Under the pieces are notes generated by a model. That model was not told the DNA's origin. It saw nothing but the letters and a program-made list of their open reading frames with translations, and did no database searches. From Jilunia laotingensis (GTDB lineage Bacteria > Bacteroidota > Bacteroidia > Bacteroidales > Bacteroidaceae): a stretch of 64,000 bases of DNA. Shown one piece after another: positions 36,521-46,910 of the stretch (within the stretch, counting starts at the first letter, position 1; each line of letters starts with the position of its first letter). The stretch is taken from positions 4,588,001 through 4,652,000 of the forward strand of contig NZ_JACRTF010000001.1 in assembly GCF_014385165.1 (NCBI RefSeq), read 5' to 3'. Made by a program: the position numbers and the translations under genes.

Positions 36521-39500
36521 TTAAAAATTTGCTTTCAGTGAGAATCCGAAAGAACGTGACGATGGCATATTGAATATTTCAAATGCACTCAGACCATTTT
36601 GTGTAGAAAGAGAAATATCTGGATCAACAGGAGCATCTTTATAGATAAAGAATAAATTACGAGCAATGAAAGATATTGATACATGTTTGGAAGCACCTAA
36701 CAAATTACGGAAAGTATATCCTAAGGAAAGTTCTCTCAATCTAAAATTGGTAGCATCATATATATATTGAGTAGCATTTACATCCCCTCCAATACCTTGA
36801 TAATACTCTGAGATAGGTGCCAGATTTCCGTCTGGCATGTACAGAGCCGGTTTTCCATTCCAAACTAATGAAGGATCTGCTTCAGCAGCTAAACGGGCAT
36901 TTGCCGTACGTTCAGAAACACCTAATTTATCCAATTCAGCTTCTGTAAAGGAGATAACTTTTCCACCTATTTTTCCATTAATCAAAAAAGATAGATTGAA
37001 ATCTTTGTAAGTAAATGAGTTACTCCAACCCAATTGATACTTGGAATACATATTACCAACATATACACCAAACTTCTCATTAGACAATTTAGGTCTACCA
37101 GTTGAAGAAAGTTTAATACTTCCATCCTTATTACGATCAAAATCGGTAGCATACATATCGCCATAAGTACCTCCTTCTTCATATTTTACTTGAATTTTAC
37201 CGTTGGCGATTTGCTGTTCGACCAGTGCTTCAGTTCCATCCTCATTGTATGCAGTTTTCAATATCTTATTGTTGTTCAAGGAAAAATTCACAGAAGTTCT
37301 CCATAAGAAATTTTTCGCTAAATTCATTGAATAAGTTACTGTAGATTCAATACCAGAATTGCGAATTTTACCTGAATTAGAAGGAGTTGTTTTACCTCCC
37401 TGAACAGAATTTAACATATACAAATGATCCGCAGTTGCATTATAATAGGTAAAGTCCAATTCTAATGAGTTCCGAAATAGAGCCATATCAAATCCAACTT
37501 CAAATGATTTATTTGTTTCAGGTATAGGATTATCATAATGACCAATAGTTAAAATATTTACAGCTCCAGTAACCATATTTGTTGTAGATGAGTTCCATGC
37601 ACTATTTGGAATACTATTACCTACCTCACTATATGACATCCTTACCTTAAAATGATTAATGTCTTCCGGTAGTTTAAATATTTTATCCACTAACGCATTG
37701 GCTCCAAGTCCGAAATAACCGTAATTTGTGGCAGTCCCCCTAGTCTTATAGAAGTATCTAAAAGGACGATACCAGTCACGACGATAACTACCATCAATAT
37801 ACACCATTTCTTTAAATCCTATTTGTCCAGTAAACAACAGCGCTTTATCCCAGTTGGATGTAGGGCTATATGTTCTTCCACTTGTATTACCTTCGGAAGC
37901 CATAGGATAAAAATAGTTAATTACAGAAGGCAGTTCGCGTCTCATAGGATCATATATGGTAGCGTTCGCCCAAATTTTTTGTAGATCACTTTTTATAGTA
38001 TGCCCTACCCATCCTGCTGTAGCCGAGACTGCAAAGTCCTTTATATCTCTATTATAGCTCAAAAGATAATCCACATAAATTTCAGTAATTTTTGTCAGAT
38101 CTTGCCCATACATGCCATAATCTTCCATAGCAGCGGGTGTCCAAGTTGTAGCCCATCTATTAGTCGTTCCGGTAGATTTAGTACGATCAATATTTAAACG
38201 AGCTTGAAAATCCAATCCCTTCATCAGATTCAGCTTTGCTGTAATATAACCATACGCCCGTTCTTCTTCTTGCCTACTTTGATTTCTATTAGCCAACCAA
38301 TAAGGATTGTTATGACCCTTAGAAGCATAAGCCCATTGTTGCTGAGGCCCTGTTAATTCTTTGCTCTCTGTTGCCCATTCCCAATCACCATTTTCATTTT
38401 TAATATAATGTCCTTGGAGAGCCGTAGTCCACGATCCATTTTCATTTACATAATTATCTTTGTAATAGCTCATATCAATATTACGTGGCATTGTATAAAG
38501 GTCATAAAGAGGATTCAAAGCAGTACCTCCACCTGGACGATTTTTGGTAACAGCCTGAATGTAATTCATTGATAAATCTACTTTTAATCGATCATTAAAA
38601 AGAGAATAGTTTTGTCTGAAAGAAAATGAATTCCTATTGTAAGAGTTTTTAGGAATCATACCATCAGAATGTGAATTGGCATAAGAGAAGTAAGAGCGAA
38701 TCTTTTCTGATCCTCCACTCAACGAAACAGAGTTATTGTAACTAACCCCAGTACGAAGAAAGTCATCTACATCATTAGCAGCATAGTTTCTTAAACGAGC
38801 ACCTTCGTATGCTAATTCTTCCGGAGTCAATTCCGAGATTTTTTTCCCCCAGCTATCTACAGACAATGTGTTTGCATTCAAATTAACTGCAGCACCATAT
38901 ACATTCTGAATTTTTGGGGTCACTAAAGGCTTTTCAAAAGTTATATTTGCAGAATAATTTATATCGATTTTGCCCTCCTTACCTTTTTTAGTAGTAATCA
39001 TAATTACACCATTGGCTGCTTTACTACCATACAATGCAGCAGCATTAGCACCCTTCAAGACATTCATACTCTCTATATCATCAGGATTAATCATAGACAA
39101 CGGGTCAGAACCTTCACTGGAACTCGAATAAGTTAAACCGGAACCACCACTTTGAACATCCTTCTGTCCGTTAATATCATTTGTAAGAGGAATACCATCG
39201 ACAACAATCAATGGACTATTATTACCTAATACAGATTTATTACCACGAAGCACTATCTTAGATGCTCCACCGGCTCCACCGGCACTTGGTGTAATAGTGA
39301 TACCAGAAACTTTCCCTTGCAAAGAATTTACAAAATTGGCATCTTGTACTTTCATAAGTTCATCACCGCTCACTTTTTGTGTTGCATAAGTTAACGATTT
39401 CTCCTTACGTTCGATACCCATAGCTGTAACGACAACTTCACTCAACTGTTGAGCATCTTCTTTCATGACTACATTAAATGAAGAAGAACTTGAAACTGGC

Positions 39501-40039
39501 AAAATAACTTTTTGATATCCAATATAAGTAAACTCTAATGAAGCTTTGTTATCAGGCACTTCCAAAGAATACATACCATCAATATCAGTAATAGTACCCA
39601 TAGTAGTACCTTGAACCAGCACGCTCACTCCAATCAAAGGTTCACCGGTTTCATCTGTTACCATTCCTTTGATCTGACGTTTTCCTACCTGCTGTACGGC
39701 TTTAGGAGCTGCCACATTCTCTTTTGTATAAAGAACCAAATATTTATCTTTTACAGAATAAGAAGCATTTGAATTCTTCAATAATCTTGCCATAACTGTT
39801 GATAGTTTCTCTCGAGAAGCTTTGATGGATACTACTCTGTCAGGATTAACATCCTTTGTATTGTAAACTACAGAAAGTGATGCCTGACGGCCAACTTCAT
39901 CAAGAACCTTACTCAAGGGAACATTTGCAAAATCCAGATTTAATAAAAACTCTTGTGCAGATGCACTCATGACAGTCGGAATAAAAAGGAAAAGAAATAA
40001 TAGCAAGATCCGACACTTGCATTTTGTAATTTTTCTCAT
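36521..40039 (-). CDS. SusC-type TonB-dependent transporter with N-terminal STN domain
   Basis: A 1172-residue outer-membrane transporter. Signal peptide (about 1-28), STN secretin/TonB signalling domain (about 32-105; FANVPLSKVLDEVGRQ), CarboxypepD_reg-like domain (about 123-205), plug with VSGITITPSAGGAGGASKIV (about 245-265) and NSPLIVVDGIPL, then the barrel ending SFGFSLKANF. The STN extension is what FecA-type receptors use to signal to a FecR anti-sigma factor, and such a gene pair lies just upstream. So glycan uptake and sigma activation are probably coupled. A leader of about 140 bases separates the ECF-type motif from the start. Confidence 0.95.
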   Translation of the reverse strand: MRKITKCKCRILLLFLFLFIPTVMSASAQEFLLNLDFANVPLSKVLDEVGRQASLSVVYNTKDVNPDRVVSIKASREKLSTVMARLLKNSNASYSVKDKYLVLYTKENVAAPKAVQQVGKRQIKGMVTDETGEPLIGVSVLVQGTTMGTITDIDGMYSLEVPDNKASLEFTYIGYQKVILPVSSSSSFNVVMKEDAQQLSEVVVTAMGIERKEKSLTYATQKVSGDELMKVQDANFVNSLQGKVSGITITPSAGGAGGASKIVLRGNKSVLGNNSPLIVVDGIPLTNDINGQKDVQSGGSGLTYSSSSEGSDPLSMINPDDIESMNVLKGANAAALYGSKAANGVIMITTKKGKEGKIDINYSANITFEKPLVTPKIQNVYGAAVNLNANTLSVDSWGKKISELTPEELAYEGARLRNYAANDVDDFLRTGVSYNNSVSLSGGSEKIRSYFSYANSHSDGMIPKNSYNRNSFSFRQNYSLFNDRLKVDLSMNYIQAVTKNRPGGGTALNPLYDLYTMPRNIDMSYYKDNYVNENGSWTTALQGHYIKNENGDWEWATESKELTGPQQQWAYASKGHNNPYWLANRNQSRQEEERAYGYITAKLNLMKGLDFQARLNIDRTKSTGTTNRWATTWTPAAMEDYGMYGQDLTKITEIYVDYLLSYNRDIKDFAVSATAGWVGHTIKSDLQKIWANATIYDPMRRELPSVINYFYPMASEGNTSGRTYSPTSNWDKALLFTGQIGFKEMVYIDGSYRRDWYRPFRYFYKTRGTATNYGYFGLGANALVDKIFKLPEDINHFKVRMSYSEVGNSIPNSAWNSSTTNMVTGAVNILTIGHYDNPIPETNKSFEVGFDMALFRNSLELDFTYYNATADHLYMLNSVQGGKTTPSNSGKIRNSGIESTVTYSMNLAKNFLWRTSVNFSLNNNKILKTAYNEDGTEALVEQQIANGKIQVKYEEGGTYGDMYATDFDRNKDGSIKLSSTGRPKLSNEKFGVYVGNMYSKYQLGWSNSFTYKDFNLSFLINGKIGGKVISFTEAELDKLGVSERTANARLAAEADPSLVWNGKPALYMPDGNLAPISEYYQGIGGDVNATQYIYDATNFRLRELSLGYTFRNLLGASKHVSISFIARNLFFIYKDAPVDPDISLSTQNGLSAFEIFNMPSSRSFGFSLKANF

Positions 40040-40188
40040 TTAATATTCTTTTAATGTTAACAAATTCTGAAATACTCTCAATAATGTAGTTTCACTACAC
40101 ATTAAATACAATATTAAGGAATGCCTTTCATCATATTATTCTTATATTTGGTTATCATTTATGTTTTTCTATTCTCATTTTACGATAA

Positions 40189-40217
40189 TAATACATTTGA
40201 TAACCTAGAGTTACTAA
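40189..40217 (-). promoter_or_regulatory. Candidate ECF-sigma promoter of the susC-susD operon
   Basis: Minus strand TTAGTAA (40217-40211), 15 bp, TGTATTA (40195-40189). It lies 149 bases before the susC start, implying an unusually long leader, which could host regulation. Confidence 0.75.
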
Positions 40218-40228
40218 AAGAAAAGAGA

Positions 40229-40294
40229 AAAAAAACAAAAAAAAAATCCTCAAAGCCTCTATACTGTCATCAGCAGTAGTTCCGGCTTTGAGGA
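40229..40294 (-). terminator. Strong terminator of the FecR gene
   Basis: On the minus strand TCCTCAAAGCC/GGCTTTGAGGA (40294-40247) forms an 11-bp perfect stem and is followed by a run of about ten T and then GTTTTTTTT. It begins 30 bases after the fecR stop and insulates the susC unit. Confidence 0.85.
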
Positions 40295-40323
40295 ATTATA
40301 ATAGTTTATTAATTCTATCTATA

Positions 40324-41319
40324 TTATTTCTTAAAAGATAAATGAACTTGTTTACCTTCCATTTTATATTGAAAATGTTTCGTCAAAGATAAAACATCTA
40401 ATATATCGGTTATATCATTATCGGTTAGAAACTCACACGTAAAGCGTTCTTTTTTTAATACCTCGTCAGAAAAGATAAAATGTACATCAAAATGCTTTTC
40501 CAAACAGCTCGTTATTTCTTCAAAAGTAGCCTGCTTAAATTTCAGCTTGCCATCCATCCATAATAACACATCTTTGGCAGACGACGAATGCGAGAGTTTA
40601 GCATGGAGTGTTTCTGTATTCACGTCTAATATTTGTTCAGGCTTAAGTACATAATCCCTATTATCTCCAGGTAAATCAACGCGTACAGAACCTTTCAACA
40701 ATGTTGTGACTACCCTATCTTCAGCAGCCCTAGCACGCACGTCAAATTTTGTACCTAACACTTGTACTTTCACATTTTTACTATTAACAATAAAAGGAGA
40801 ATGCTCATTACGAGCAACTTCAAAATAAGCCTCACCAGTAAGATCAACTTGACGTTCACGACTCCATAAAGAAGTTTTATACGCCAATTGAGTAGATGAA
40901 TTCAACCAGACCCTGGAACCATCAGGCAGTACAAATTGCGCTCGTTGCCCAGACGTTGTAGCAACGATGAAATTAGACGTTTTATTTAGCACCAAGAATG
41001 AGAATCCTACAGCAAAAACAATACCGGTGAGGAAAGCTGCCAAAGGAATAGCATAATTTTTCCATTTTATAGAGGGAGAATACCTCGTCGTTTTTTCCTT
41101 TTGTTTTATTTTGTCTTTTAATTGTGTCAAAGAAGCATCCACATTTACAGAATCCATTGCAGCAGCACGCTCCCCCAAAAACACTGTGTAATATAATTGC
41201 TCCAGTATTTTCCTGTTTTCGGGAGCCGCATCACACCATGACTCCACTTGTAAGGCCTCTTCGTCACCAAGTTCTCCCTTTAGGTAACTTAGTAATTTTG
41301 TTTCATCCATGTTGTTCAA
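40324..41319 (-). CDS. FecR-family anti-sigma factor
   Basis: A 331-residue inner-membrane regulator. An N-terminal cytoplasmic sigma-binding part (about 1-80) is followed by one membrane helix (about 89-110, YAIPLAAFLTGIVFAVGFSF), the FecR domain (about 125-220; LPDGSRVWLNSSTQLAY, GEAYFEV) and a C-terminal STN-like DUF4974 region (about 250-331). It should hold the divergent sigma factor and receive the signal from the STN domain of the SusC protein. Met1 or Met4 may be used. The gene carries the same ECF-type motif 36 bases upstream, suggesting autoregulation. Confidence 0.92.
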   Translation of the reverse strand: MNNMDETKLLSYLKGELGDEEALQVESWCDAAPENRKILEQLYYTVFLGERAAAMDSVNVDASLTQLKDKIKQKEKTTRYSPSIKWKNYAIPLAAFLTGIVFAVGFSFLVLNKTSNFIVATTSGQRAQFVLPDGSRVWLNSSTQLAYKTSLWSRERQVDLTGEAYFEVARNEHSPFIVNSKNVKVQVLGTKFDVRARAAEDRVVTTLLKGSVRVDLPGDNRDYVLKPEQILDVNTETLHAKLSHSSSAKDVLLWMDGKLKFKQATFEEITSCLEKHFDVHFIFSDEVLKKERFTCEFLTDNDITDILDVLSLTKHFQYKMEGKQVHLSFKK

Positions 41320-41355
41320 TCTTCTTTTTACCTTATTACATACTATTGATATTAG

Positions 41356-41384
41356 TAATACAGTTATGATGGCAAAGATACTAA
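41356..41384 (-). promoter_or_regulatory. Candidate ECF-sigma promoter of fecR
   Basis: Minus strand TTAGTAT (41384-41378), 15 bp, TGTATTA (41362-41356), 36 bases before the start. A TATCTTTG housekeeping-like -7 box (41380-41373) overlaps it, without a good -33 box. Confidence 0.7.
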
Positions 41385-41420
41385 ATGGAATACAAAATAA
41401 AATATTATTTAGTGAATCAT

Positions 41421-41451
41421 TTTGAAAATGTAGAAATTATAAGTATGTTTG
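41421..41451 (+). promoter_or_regulatory. Housekeeping promoter of the ECF sigma gene
   Basis: TTTG (41421-41424), 19 bp, TATGTTTG (41444-41451), 22 bases before the start at 41474. The sigma gene itself therefore seems to be made by the primary sigma factor. Confidence 0.7.
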
Positions 41452-41473
41452 CTTTGTTATTTAATAATTTAAA

Positions 41474-42067
41474 ATGAGGAACGATACCAAACCTTTGAAT
41501 ATTAATGATAATAATGATGTAATAAAGGCTTTAAAAGAAAGTGACGAATATGCTTTTGAAAACGTATATAGGTATTATTTTCGCGGTTTATGCGCTTTCT
41601 GTTCCCAATACGTGCCTTTATCCGAAGCCGAAGAAATTGTACAAGATACCATGATGTGGCTTTGGGAGAATCGTTCAAGCCTGATTGCTGATCTTACACT
41701 CAAAACCTTACTATTTACTATCGTAAAAAATAAAGCTTTAAATCGGATTACGCATTATGAAGTAAAACGCAAAGTACATCAAGAAATAGCAGATAAGTAC
41801 GAAAAGGAGTTTGCTGATCCTGACTTTTATTTAGAAAACGAATTAATAAAACTTTATAATAAGGCATTGGAGAAATTACCAGCAGAGTTTCGTGAATCCT
41901 ATGAGATGAATCGTAAAGACCATCTAACTCATAAAGAAATAGCACAAAAATTGAATGTTTCTCCGCAAACTATAAATTATAGGATAGGACAAGCATTAAA
42001 AATTCTTCGTATTGAATTGAAAGATTATCTTCCCCTTTTATTTCTCCTTTTGCATCATCGTTTATAA
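41474..42067 (+). CDS. FecI-type ECF sigma factor of the N-glycan locus
   Basis: A 197-residue group 4 sigma factor: region 2 (about 25-90; FRGLCAFCSQYVPLSEAEEI followed by TMMWLWENR) and region 4 (about 130-185; LTHKEIAQKLNVSPQTINYR, a helix-turn-helix). It is divergent from the FecR gene and adjacent to an STN-bearing SusC, the standard trans-envelope signalling set. It is the natural candidate to read the TTAGTAA-N15-TGTATTA motifs found before six glycan units in this window. A housekeeping promoter precedes it. Confidence 0.92.
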   Translation: MRNDTKPLNINDNNDVIKALKESDEYAFENVYRYYFRGLCAFCSQYVPLSEAEEIVQDTMMWLWENRSSLIADLTLKTLLFTIVKNKALNRITHYEVKRKVHQEIADKYEKEFADPDFYLENELIKLYNKALEKLPAEFRESYEMNRKDHLTHKEIAQKLNVSPQTINYRIGQALKILRIELKDYLPLLFLLLHHRL

Positions 42068-42081
42068 AAGTAAGATAAAAA

Positions 42082-43176
42082 TTACCGTAAAAGCTTCTCT
42101 GCCAACAAATGACAGTTAGCCCGATCAACCTTTCCACTTCCTGTCATTGGAATATGCGTAACTGAAAAGATATAATGAGGACGCTGATATTTATCCAATC
42201 TTAAGGCAATTTCGTTATTTATCCAATCCTTATCAATCTCTGACTCTATTAAAAGCACTACCGTTTGTCCCAATTTCGAATCAGCTACATAGGTTATGGC
42301 AAATGGAAAAGGAAAAGATGGTTTAATCAACTCTTCCACCTCCTCTATTTGTATTTTAATACCTCCACTATTGATAATATTATCCTTTCTTCCAAGAACA
42401 ACAAAACTTCCATCTGTATTAAATTTAATGATATCATTAGTAATTAAGACTTCGTCACAAACTAAGGGTGCATGTATAACTAATGTATCTTCAGTAGAAA
42501 GAGAAAGCCGCACAGAAGAAAAAGGCACATATGATGAAGAAGCCAAAGGACCATTCAAACGTCGTAAAGCAATGTGTGAAAGCGTTTCCGTCATCCCATA
42601 AGTAGAATAAATTTCTCCAGGTAATGAATGAATTTCTTTCTCCAATGCCATATCAATTGCTCCCCCCCCTATGATGAGTTTAGCTATTCGAGATAAGCGT
42701 TCTTTCTCATAAGGAACTTGTAGGGAATTGAAAACTTGTAAGGGTACCATTGCGGCAAAGTTTATAGGCCTATCTAAATCAACCAAAGGATGTCCGGAAG
42801 GTGTACGTAACAACAAATTCAATCCAGCCACTAAAGCGCGAATGACCATCATCTTTCCGGCTATATACTGCAAAGGCATACAAAGTAAAGCTGTATCCCC
42901 GGCATGAAGACTTAAAAATTCACAAGTCAAACGGGCACTTTGCATCATTTGTTCCTTACGCACATTCAAAACTTTTGGAGTTCCTGTAGAACCGGACGTT
43001 TGAACTCTCATAAAAGAATTTTCATCAAACCAATCTGCCAGGAACAATAAAAGTTCTTTCAAAAAAGAAGAAGTATCTTCAGATAATTCAGTAGACATTA
43101 TAAGTATATCTTCGCGCGAATATTCCCGTCCTTCCAATAGTAATGTTTGCTTTGATCTATCAAATTGCATATTCAT
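42082..43176 (-). CDS. menE: o-Succinylbenzoate-CoA ligase
   Basis: A 364-residue member of the acyl-adenylate-forming family that activates o-succinylbenzoate with ATP and CoA in menaquinone synthesis. The phosphate loop is TSGSTGTPK (about 83-91), with YGMTET and GGIKIQIEEVE further on. It is shorter than the E. coli enzyme at the N-terminus, as usual in Bacteroides. The start MNMQFDR (43176), 5 bases after the menC stop, is preferred over an upstream Met inside menC. Last gene of the men operon. It converges with the sigma gene, with only 14 bases between stops. Confidence 0.9.
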   Translation of the reverse strand: MNMQFDRSKQTLLLEGREYSREDILIMSTELSEDTSSFLKELLLFLADWFDENSFMRVQTSGSTGTPKVLNVRKEQMMQSARLTCEFLSLHAGDTALLCMPLQYIAGKMMVIRALVAGLNLLLRTPSGHPLVDLDRPINFAAMVPLQVFNSLQVPYEKERLSRIAKLIIGGGAIDMALEKEIHSLPGEIYSTYGMTETLSHIALRRLNGPLASSSYVPFSSVRLSLSTEDTLVIHAPLVCDEVLITNDIIKFNTDGSFVVLGRKDNIINSGGIKIQIEEVEELIKPSFPFPFAITYVADSKLGQTVVLLIESEIDKDWINNEIALRLDKYQRPHYIFSVTHIPMTGSGKVDRANCHLLAEKLLR

Positions 43177-43180
43177 TATA

Positions 43181-44200
43181 TTAAGGCTTGTACCAAAGAC
43201 AATCTTTTCTAATCTCAAGCGGCATCTCTATATTATCTGTAAAAAGCGACCCTGTACCCAGCCCTTGAGGTAACGGATTACCAAACGTTGCACACCATTG
43301 CGCTATCGCATTCAATCCTATATTTGATTCAAGCGCAGATGTTATCCACCAACCAATATTACGTTTCTCAGCTTCGTCAATCCATTCATGTCCTCCAATA
43401 ATACCCCCATGAAGCGAAGGCTTCAGTATTATATACTGAGGACGGATCATATCAAGTAACCGTTGTTTATCTACCGGATTATTTATACCGATTAGCTCTT
43501 CATCCAACGCAATAGGAAGAGGAGTAGAAGCTGCAAGCCGAGCCATATCTTCCCATTGCCCCGCCCGAATAGGTTGCTCTATAGAATGTAAATCCAATTC
43601 AGCCAATCGTTTCAGTTTATCCATAACATCCATTGGGGTAAAGGCTCCGTTTGCGTCGACACGGAGTTCTATTTCATTCACAGAAAAATGACTTCGGATG
43701 AAATGAAGTAATGACAGTTCTTCTTCGAAGCGGATCGCTCCAATCTTCAACTTGATACAGCGGAACCCAGCGGACATCTTTGCTTCAATCTGTTTCAGCA
43801 TTTGTGCATAATTCCCCATCCATATCAATCCATTGATAGGTATTCCAGCTTCACCCCGGGAAAAAGCAGTATCCCAAAATGCCGATGAACCTGTTTTCAA
43901 ATGCATAAAAGCTGTTTCCAACCCAAAAAGGATTGATGGATACGAACGTAACAGTTCATGATCAATGGCACCTGTTTCAGTTACATGCCGGCAGATATGT
44001 ATTAACTCAGCTTCATAATTCGGCACATCATCGCAACTCAGATTAGGAAGAGGAGCGCACTCCCCTATACCAATCCTTCCGGGATATAGATCGGAAGTAA
44101 GATGAATATACCACACGTCACGAGTAGTATAAGTTCCACGAGAAGTCCCTGCCGGCTGTTTGAAATGCAGCCGGTAAGGAATAATTTTTATATCATACAT
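43181..44200 (-). CDS. menC: o-Succinylbenzoate synthase
   Basis: A 339-residue enolase-superfamily dehydratase that forms o-succinylbenzoate from SHCHC. The catalytic lysine is in CIKLKIGAI, the metal ligands are in RVDANGAF, SIEQP and DEELIG, and the second lysine is in ILKPSLHGG. Its place between menB and menE confirms the assignment within this promiscuous superfamily. Confidence 0.92.
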   Translation of the reverse strand: MYDIKIIPYRLHFKQPAGTSRGTYTTRDVWYIHLTSDLYPGRIGIGECAPLPNLSCDDVPNYEAELIHICRHVTETGAIDHELLRSYPSILFGLETAFMHLKTGSSAFWDTAFSRGEAGIPINGLIWMGNYAQMLKQIEAKMSAGFRCIKLKIGAIRFEEELSLLHFIRSHFSVNEIELRVDANGAFTPMDVMDKLKRLAELDLHSIEQPIRAGQWEDMARLAASTPLPIALDEELIGINNPVDKQRLLDMIRPQYIILKPSLHGGIIGGHEWIDEAEKRNIGWWITSALESNIGLNAIAQWCATFGNPLPQGLGTGSLFTDNIEMPLEIRKDCLWYKP

Positions 44201-44259
44201 GTATAAAGCTCAAATTTACATAAGGGTGTCGTACTTAAAAAAGGCTAATTAAACGAACT

Positions 44260-45084
44260 CTATGGCATTTTAGGAAATTGCTTAAAGTCCGGCTTACGCT
44301 TTTCCAGAAACGCATTTTTTCCCTCTTGCGCCTCATCCGTCATATAATAGAGCATAGTAGCATCTCCTGCCAGTTCCTGAATTCCAGCCTGTCCATCAAG
44401 CTCCGCATTAAGTCCGGCTTTTATCATGCGAAGTGCCAGCGGACTAAGTTGCATCATTTCCTCGGCCCATTGCACATATTCATCTTCAAGTTTATCGAGA
44501 GGAACTACTTTATTGACTAATCCCATATCTAATGCTTCCTGTGCATTGTATTTCCGACAGAGAAACCATATCTCACGAGCCTTCTTCTGCCCTACTACTC
44601 GCGCAAGATAAGATGAACCAAAACCAGCATCAAAACTACCTACACGCGGGCCGGTCTGACCAAAGATCGCATTTTCGGATGCAATTGATAAATCACAAAC
44701 AACATGTAAGACATGACCACCTCCAATGGCAAAACCATTAACGGCTGCAATAACTGGTTTAGGGATGCTACGAATTTGTTTTTGAACATCAAGAACACTG
44801 AGGCGAGGTACACCGTCCTTACCGATATATCCACCGCGGCCTTTCACATTCTGATCACCACCGCTACAAAAAGCTTTATCTCCCGCACCTGTAATAACCA
44901 CCACATTAATTGCAGCTTCTTCCCGGCAAATACGCATGGCATCACTCATTTCCCCCGTAGTAGTGGGTGTAAAAGCATTACGATAACGTTCCCGGTTAAT
45001 TGTTATGCGGGCTATACCATTGTAAAAATCAAAAAGAATATCTTCATATTCCTTGATTGTCTCCCATTTTCTTTCTGTTGACAT
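44260..45084 (-). CDS. menB: 1,4-Dihydroxy-2-naphthoyl-CoA synthase
   Basis: A 274-residue crotonase-fold enzyme that closes the naphthoate ring. Oxyanion-hole segments are KAFCSGGDQ (about 86-94) and [15 protein letters not shown] (about 131-145). The sequence [15 protein letters not shown] holds the MenB-specific catalytic residues that separate it from ordinary enoyl-CoA hydratases. Follows menD by 54 bases. Confidence 0.96.
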   Translation of the reverse strand: MSTERKWETIKEYEDILFDFYNGIARITINRERYRNAFTPTTTGEMSDAMRICREEAAINVVVITGAGDKAFCSGGDQNVKGRGGYIGKDGVPRLSVLDVQKQIRSIPKPVIAAVNGFAIGGGHVLHVVCDLSIASENAIFGQTGPRVGSFDAGFGSSYLARVVGQKKAREIWFLCRKYNAQEALDMGLVNKVVPLDKLEDEYVQWAEEMMQLSPLALRMIKAGLNAELDGQAGIQELAGDATMLYYMTDEAQEGKNAFLEKRKPDFKQFPKMP

Positions 45085-45138
45085 AATATATAGTGATTAA
45101 TGATTATGACGAGTAGTTAGTAATTAGATAAATCCCAA

Positions 45139-46824
45139 TTACTTTTCACTCCCTCCCGAATTTTGTTTTAATTGATGATAATAATCTTTCAGTATCCGGG
45201 CATCTTTATTTTTATTTGTGAATACTTCCATCAATACCGGTTGATTCATAGGTTCAGGTTGTGCAAACAGTTTCATGGCTTCCAACAGTTGGTTTTCATC
45301 TTCAACACATTGATACAAAAAGCCACGTTCTTCTGCCCATCCTTTGGCTGACGTTTTATGAACGGCTGTAATGAATTTATGTGATGTTCCCGACATCTCC
45401 AAGCCCGGAAGAGTATGAAATATTTCACCTCCTCCATTATTTAACAGTAAAATGCGGATATTTGTCCCTATATTACCATTCCAAAGTGCATTCATATCAT
45501 AAAAGAAACTCAGATCGCCCATAACCACAAAATTTAGCTTATCCGAAGCCGCTGCATACCCAATAGCAGTGGACAATGTCCCTTCAATCCCACTTGTTCC
45601 GCGGTTGCAACATACTTCAACCGTGGGAGGAACTGAGTAAAGTTGTGCATAGCGAATCGAAGAACTATTACCCAGATGAAGCGCACTTTGCTCCGGCAAA
45701 GTACGAATCAAAGCTCCAATGGCGGACATTTCCGAATATGCCATTTCCATCTGGGGCAACGCTTTACAATAATTTTCCCACATAAGTGGATATTGTGGCG
45801 TCTTATTTTCCAACAGAAAAGCAATCTTCTCAAGAAATTCGAAAGGATCCATTTCTATAACTGTCGTCAACGAGCCATAAAGATCGACTACCTCACCGTC
45901 TAATGACACATGCCAATGCTCTTTAGGCGGATGTTGACGGAGATACTTCTTCAAGCGTTTGGAAACGACATGCCCACCATAAGTAATCAGTAACTCAGGC
46001 ATCATCTTCTCCTGCACCTCATCATTCATTGTATAAAGAGCAGCATCAAAGTTCCGTATCGGCAGACCTGGAACAGTTTGATTCCCTATATGCTCCGACA
46101 ACCATGCAAAATGTTTATAAAGAAGCTTGGAATATTTTTTATCAAACAAATAAATAAGATTCATTTGCCCTACGATAATCATCCGTTTCTGATATTTATT
46201 CAGTCTTTCGATTAATTCCTTATAATCTCGGTCATAAACATTCAGTCCTTGATAGCGAGTAATGACGCGTACTTCAGGTAAGACTTCAGCAGTAAAGCGA
46301 AACAGGGGTTCATTAACCGGTACATTAATATGCACGGGCCCTTTGCCATGATGATGTGTTGCGAGTAAAGCCTCGTTTATGAGGCGATTACAATACCACT
46401 CGTCTTCATCCGTATAAATTTCTGGTAAGTTGACCGACTTCTTCACTAAGGTACCAAAAACACCTGGTTGGGGCACGGTCTGCCCATCCATTTGTCCGAT
46501 CCATGCTCCAGGACGATCGGCCGAAATTACCACAAGAGGAACATTCTGATAGAATGCCTCTGCAACAGCAGGGTGAAGATTGAGCAAGGCAGTCCCCGAA
46601 GTACAACAAACAGCAACCGGTCCTCCTCCATTCAGTGAGAGGCCGATAGCAAAAAAGCCGGCACTCCGTTCATCCGTCATAGGATAGCATGTGAAAGAAG
46701 GATGCGTGGACAAGGTATGCACCAAAGGAATGTTACGGCTTCCTGGACATAATACTATCTTCTTTACTCCATGAGCTTCAAGTAAAGCTACTAACTGGAG
46801 GATATTTTTTTTATCTGTATACAC
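45139..46824 (-). CDS. menD: SEPHCHC synthase (2-oxoglutarate-dependent, thiamine diphosphate enzyme)
   Basis: A 561-residue thiamine-diphosphate enzyme joining isochorismate and 2-oxoglutarate. [13 protein letters not shown] is the MenD N-terminal signature, with [11 protein letters not shown] carrying the thiamine-activating Glu. The cofactor segment [16 protein letters not shown] extends to [11 protein letters not shown] (about 420-455). It sits between menF and menB in pathway order. Confidence 0.96.
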   Translation of the reverse strand: MYTDKKNILQLVALLEAHGVKKIVLCPGSRNIPLVHTLSTHPSFTCYPMTDERSAGFFAIGLSLNGGGPVAVCCTSGTALLNLHPAVAEAFYQNVPLVVISADRPGAWIGQMDGQTVPQPGVFGTLVKKSVNLPEIYTDEDEWYCNRLINEALLATHHHGKGPVHINVPVNEPLFRFTAEVLPEVRVITRYQGLNVYDRDYKELIERLNKYQKRMIIVGQMNLIYLFDKKYSKLLYKHFAWLSEHIGNQTVPGLPIRNFDAALYTMNDEVQEKMMPELLITYGGHVVSKRLKKYLRQHPPKEHWHVSLDGEVVDLYGSLTTVIEMDPFEFLEKIAFLLENKTPQYPLMWENYCKALPQMEMAYSEMSAIGALIRTLPEQSALHLGNSSSIRYAQLYSVPPTVEVCCNRGTSGIEGTLSTAIGYAAASDKLNFVVMGDLSFFYDMNALWNGNIGTNIRILLLNNGGGEIFHTLPGLEMSGTSHKFITAVHKTSAKGWAEERGFLYQCVEDENQLLEAMKLFAQPEPMNQPVLMEVFTNKNKDARILKDYYHQLKQNSGGSEK

Positions 46825-46910
46825 TTTTATTATTCAATTAAAAGGCAATATATATTTAGAAACGTCCTTCAAGACAGGAGGTTGATATTGGAATCATCCA
46901 TTGTCATCGG

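Noticed and set aside
39300..40320. Antisense small RNA against the susC 5' end
   Set aside because: No plus-strand TTTG/TAnnTTTG promoter with good spacing or clear terminator was found; it remains possible but is not supported as a feature.
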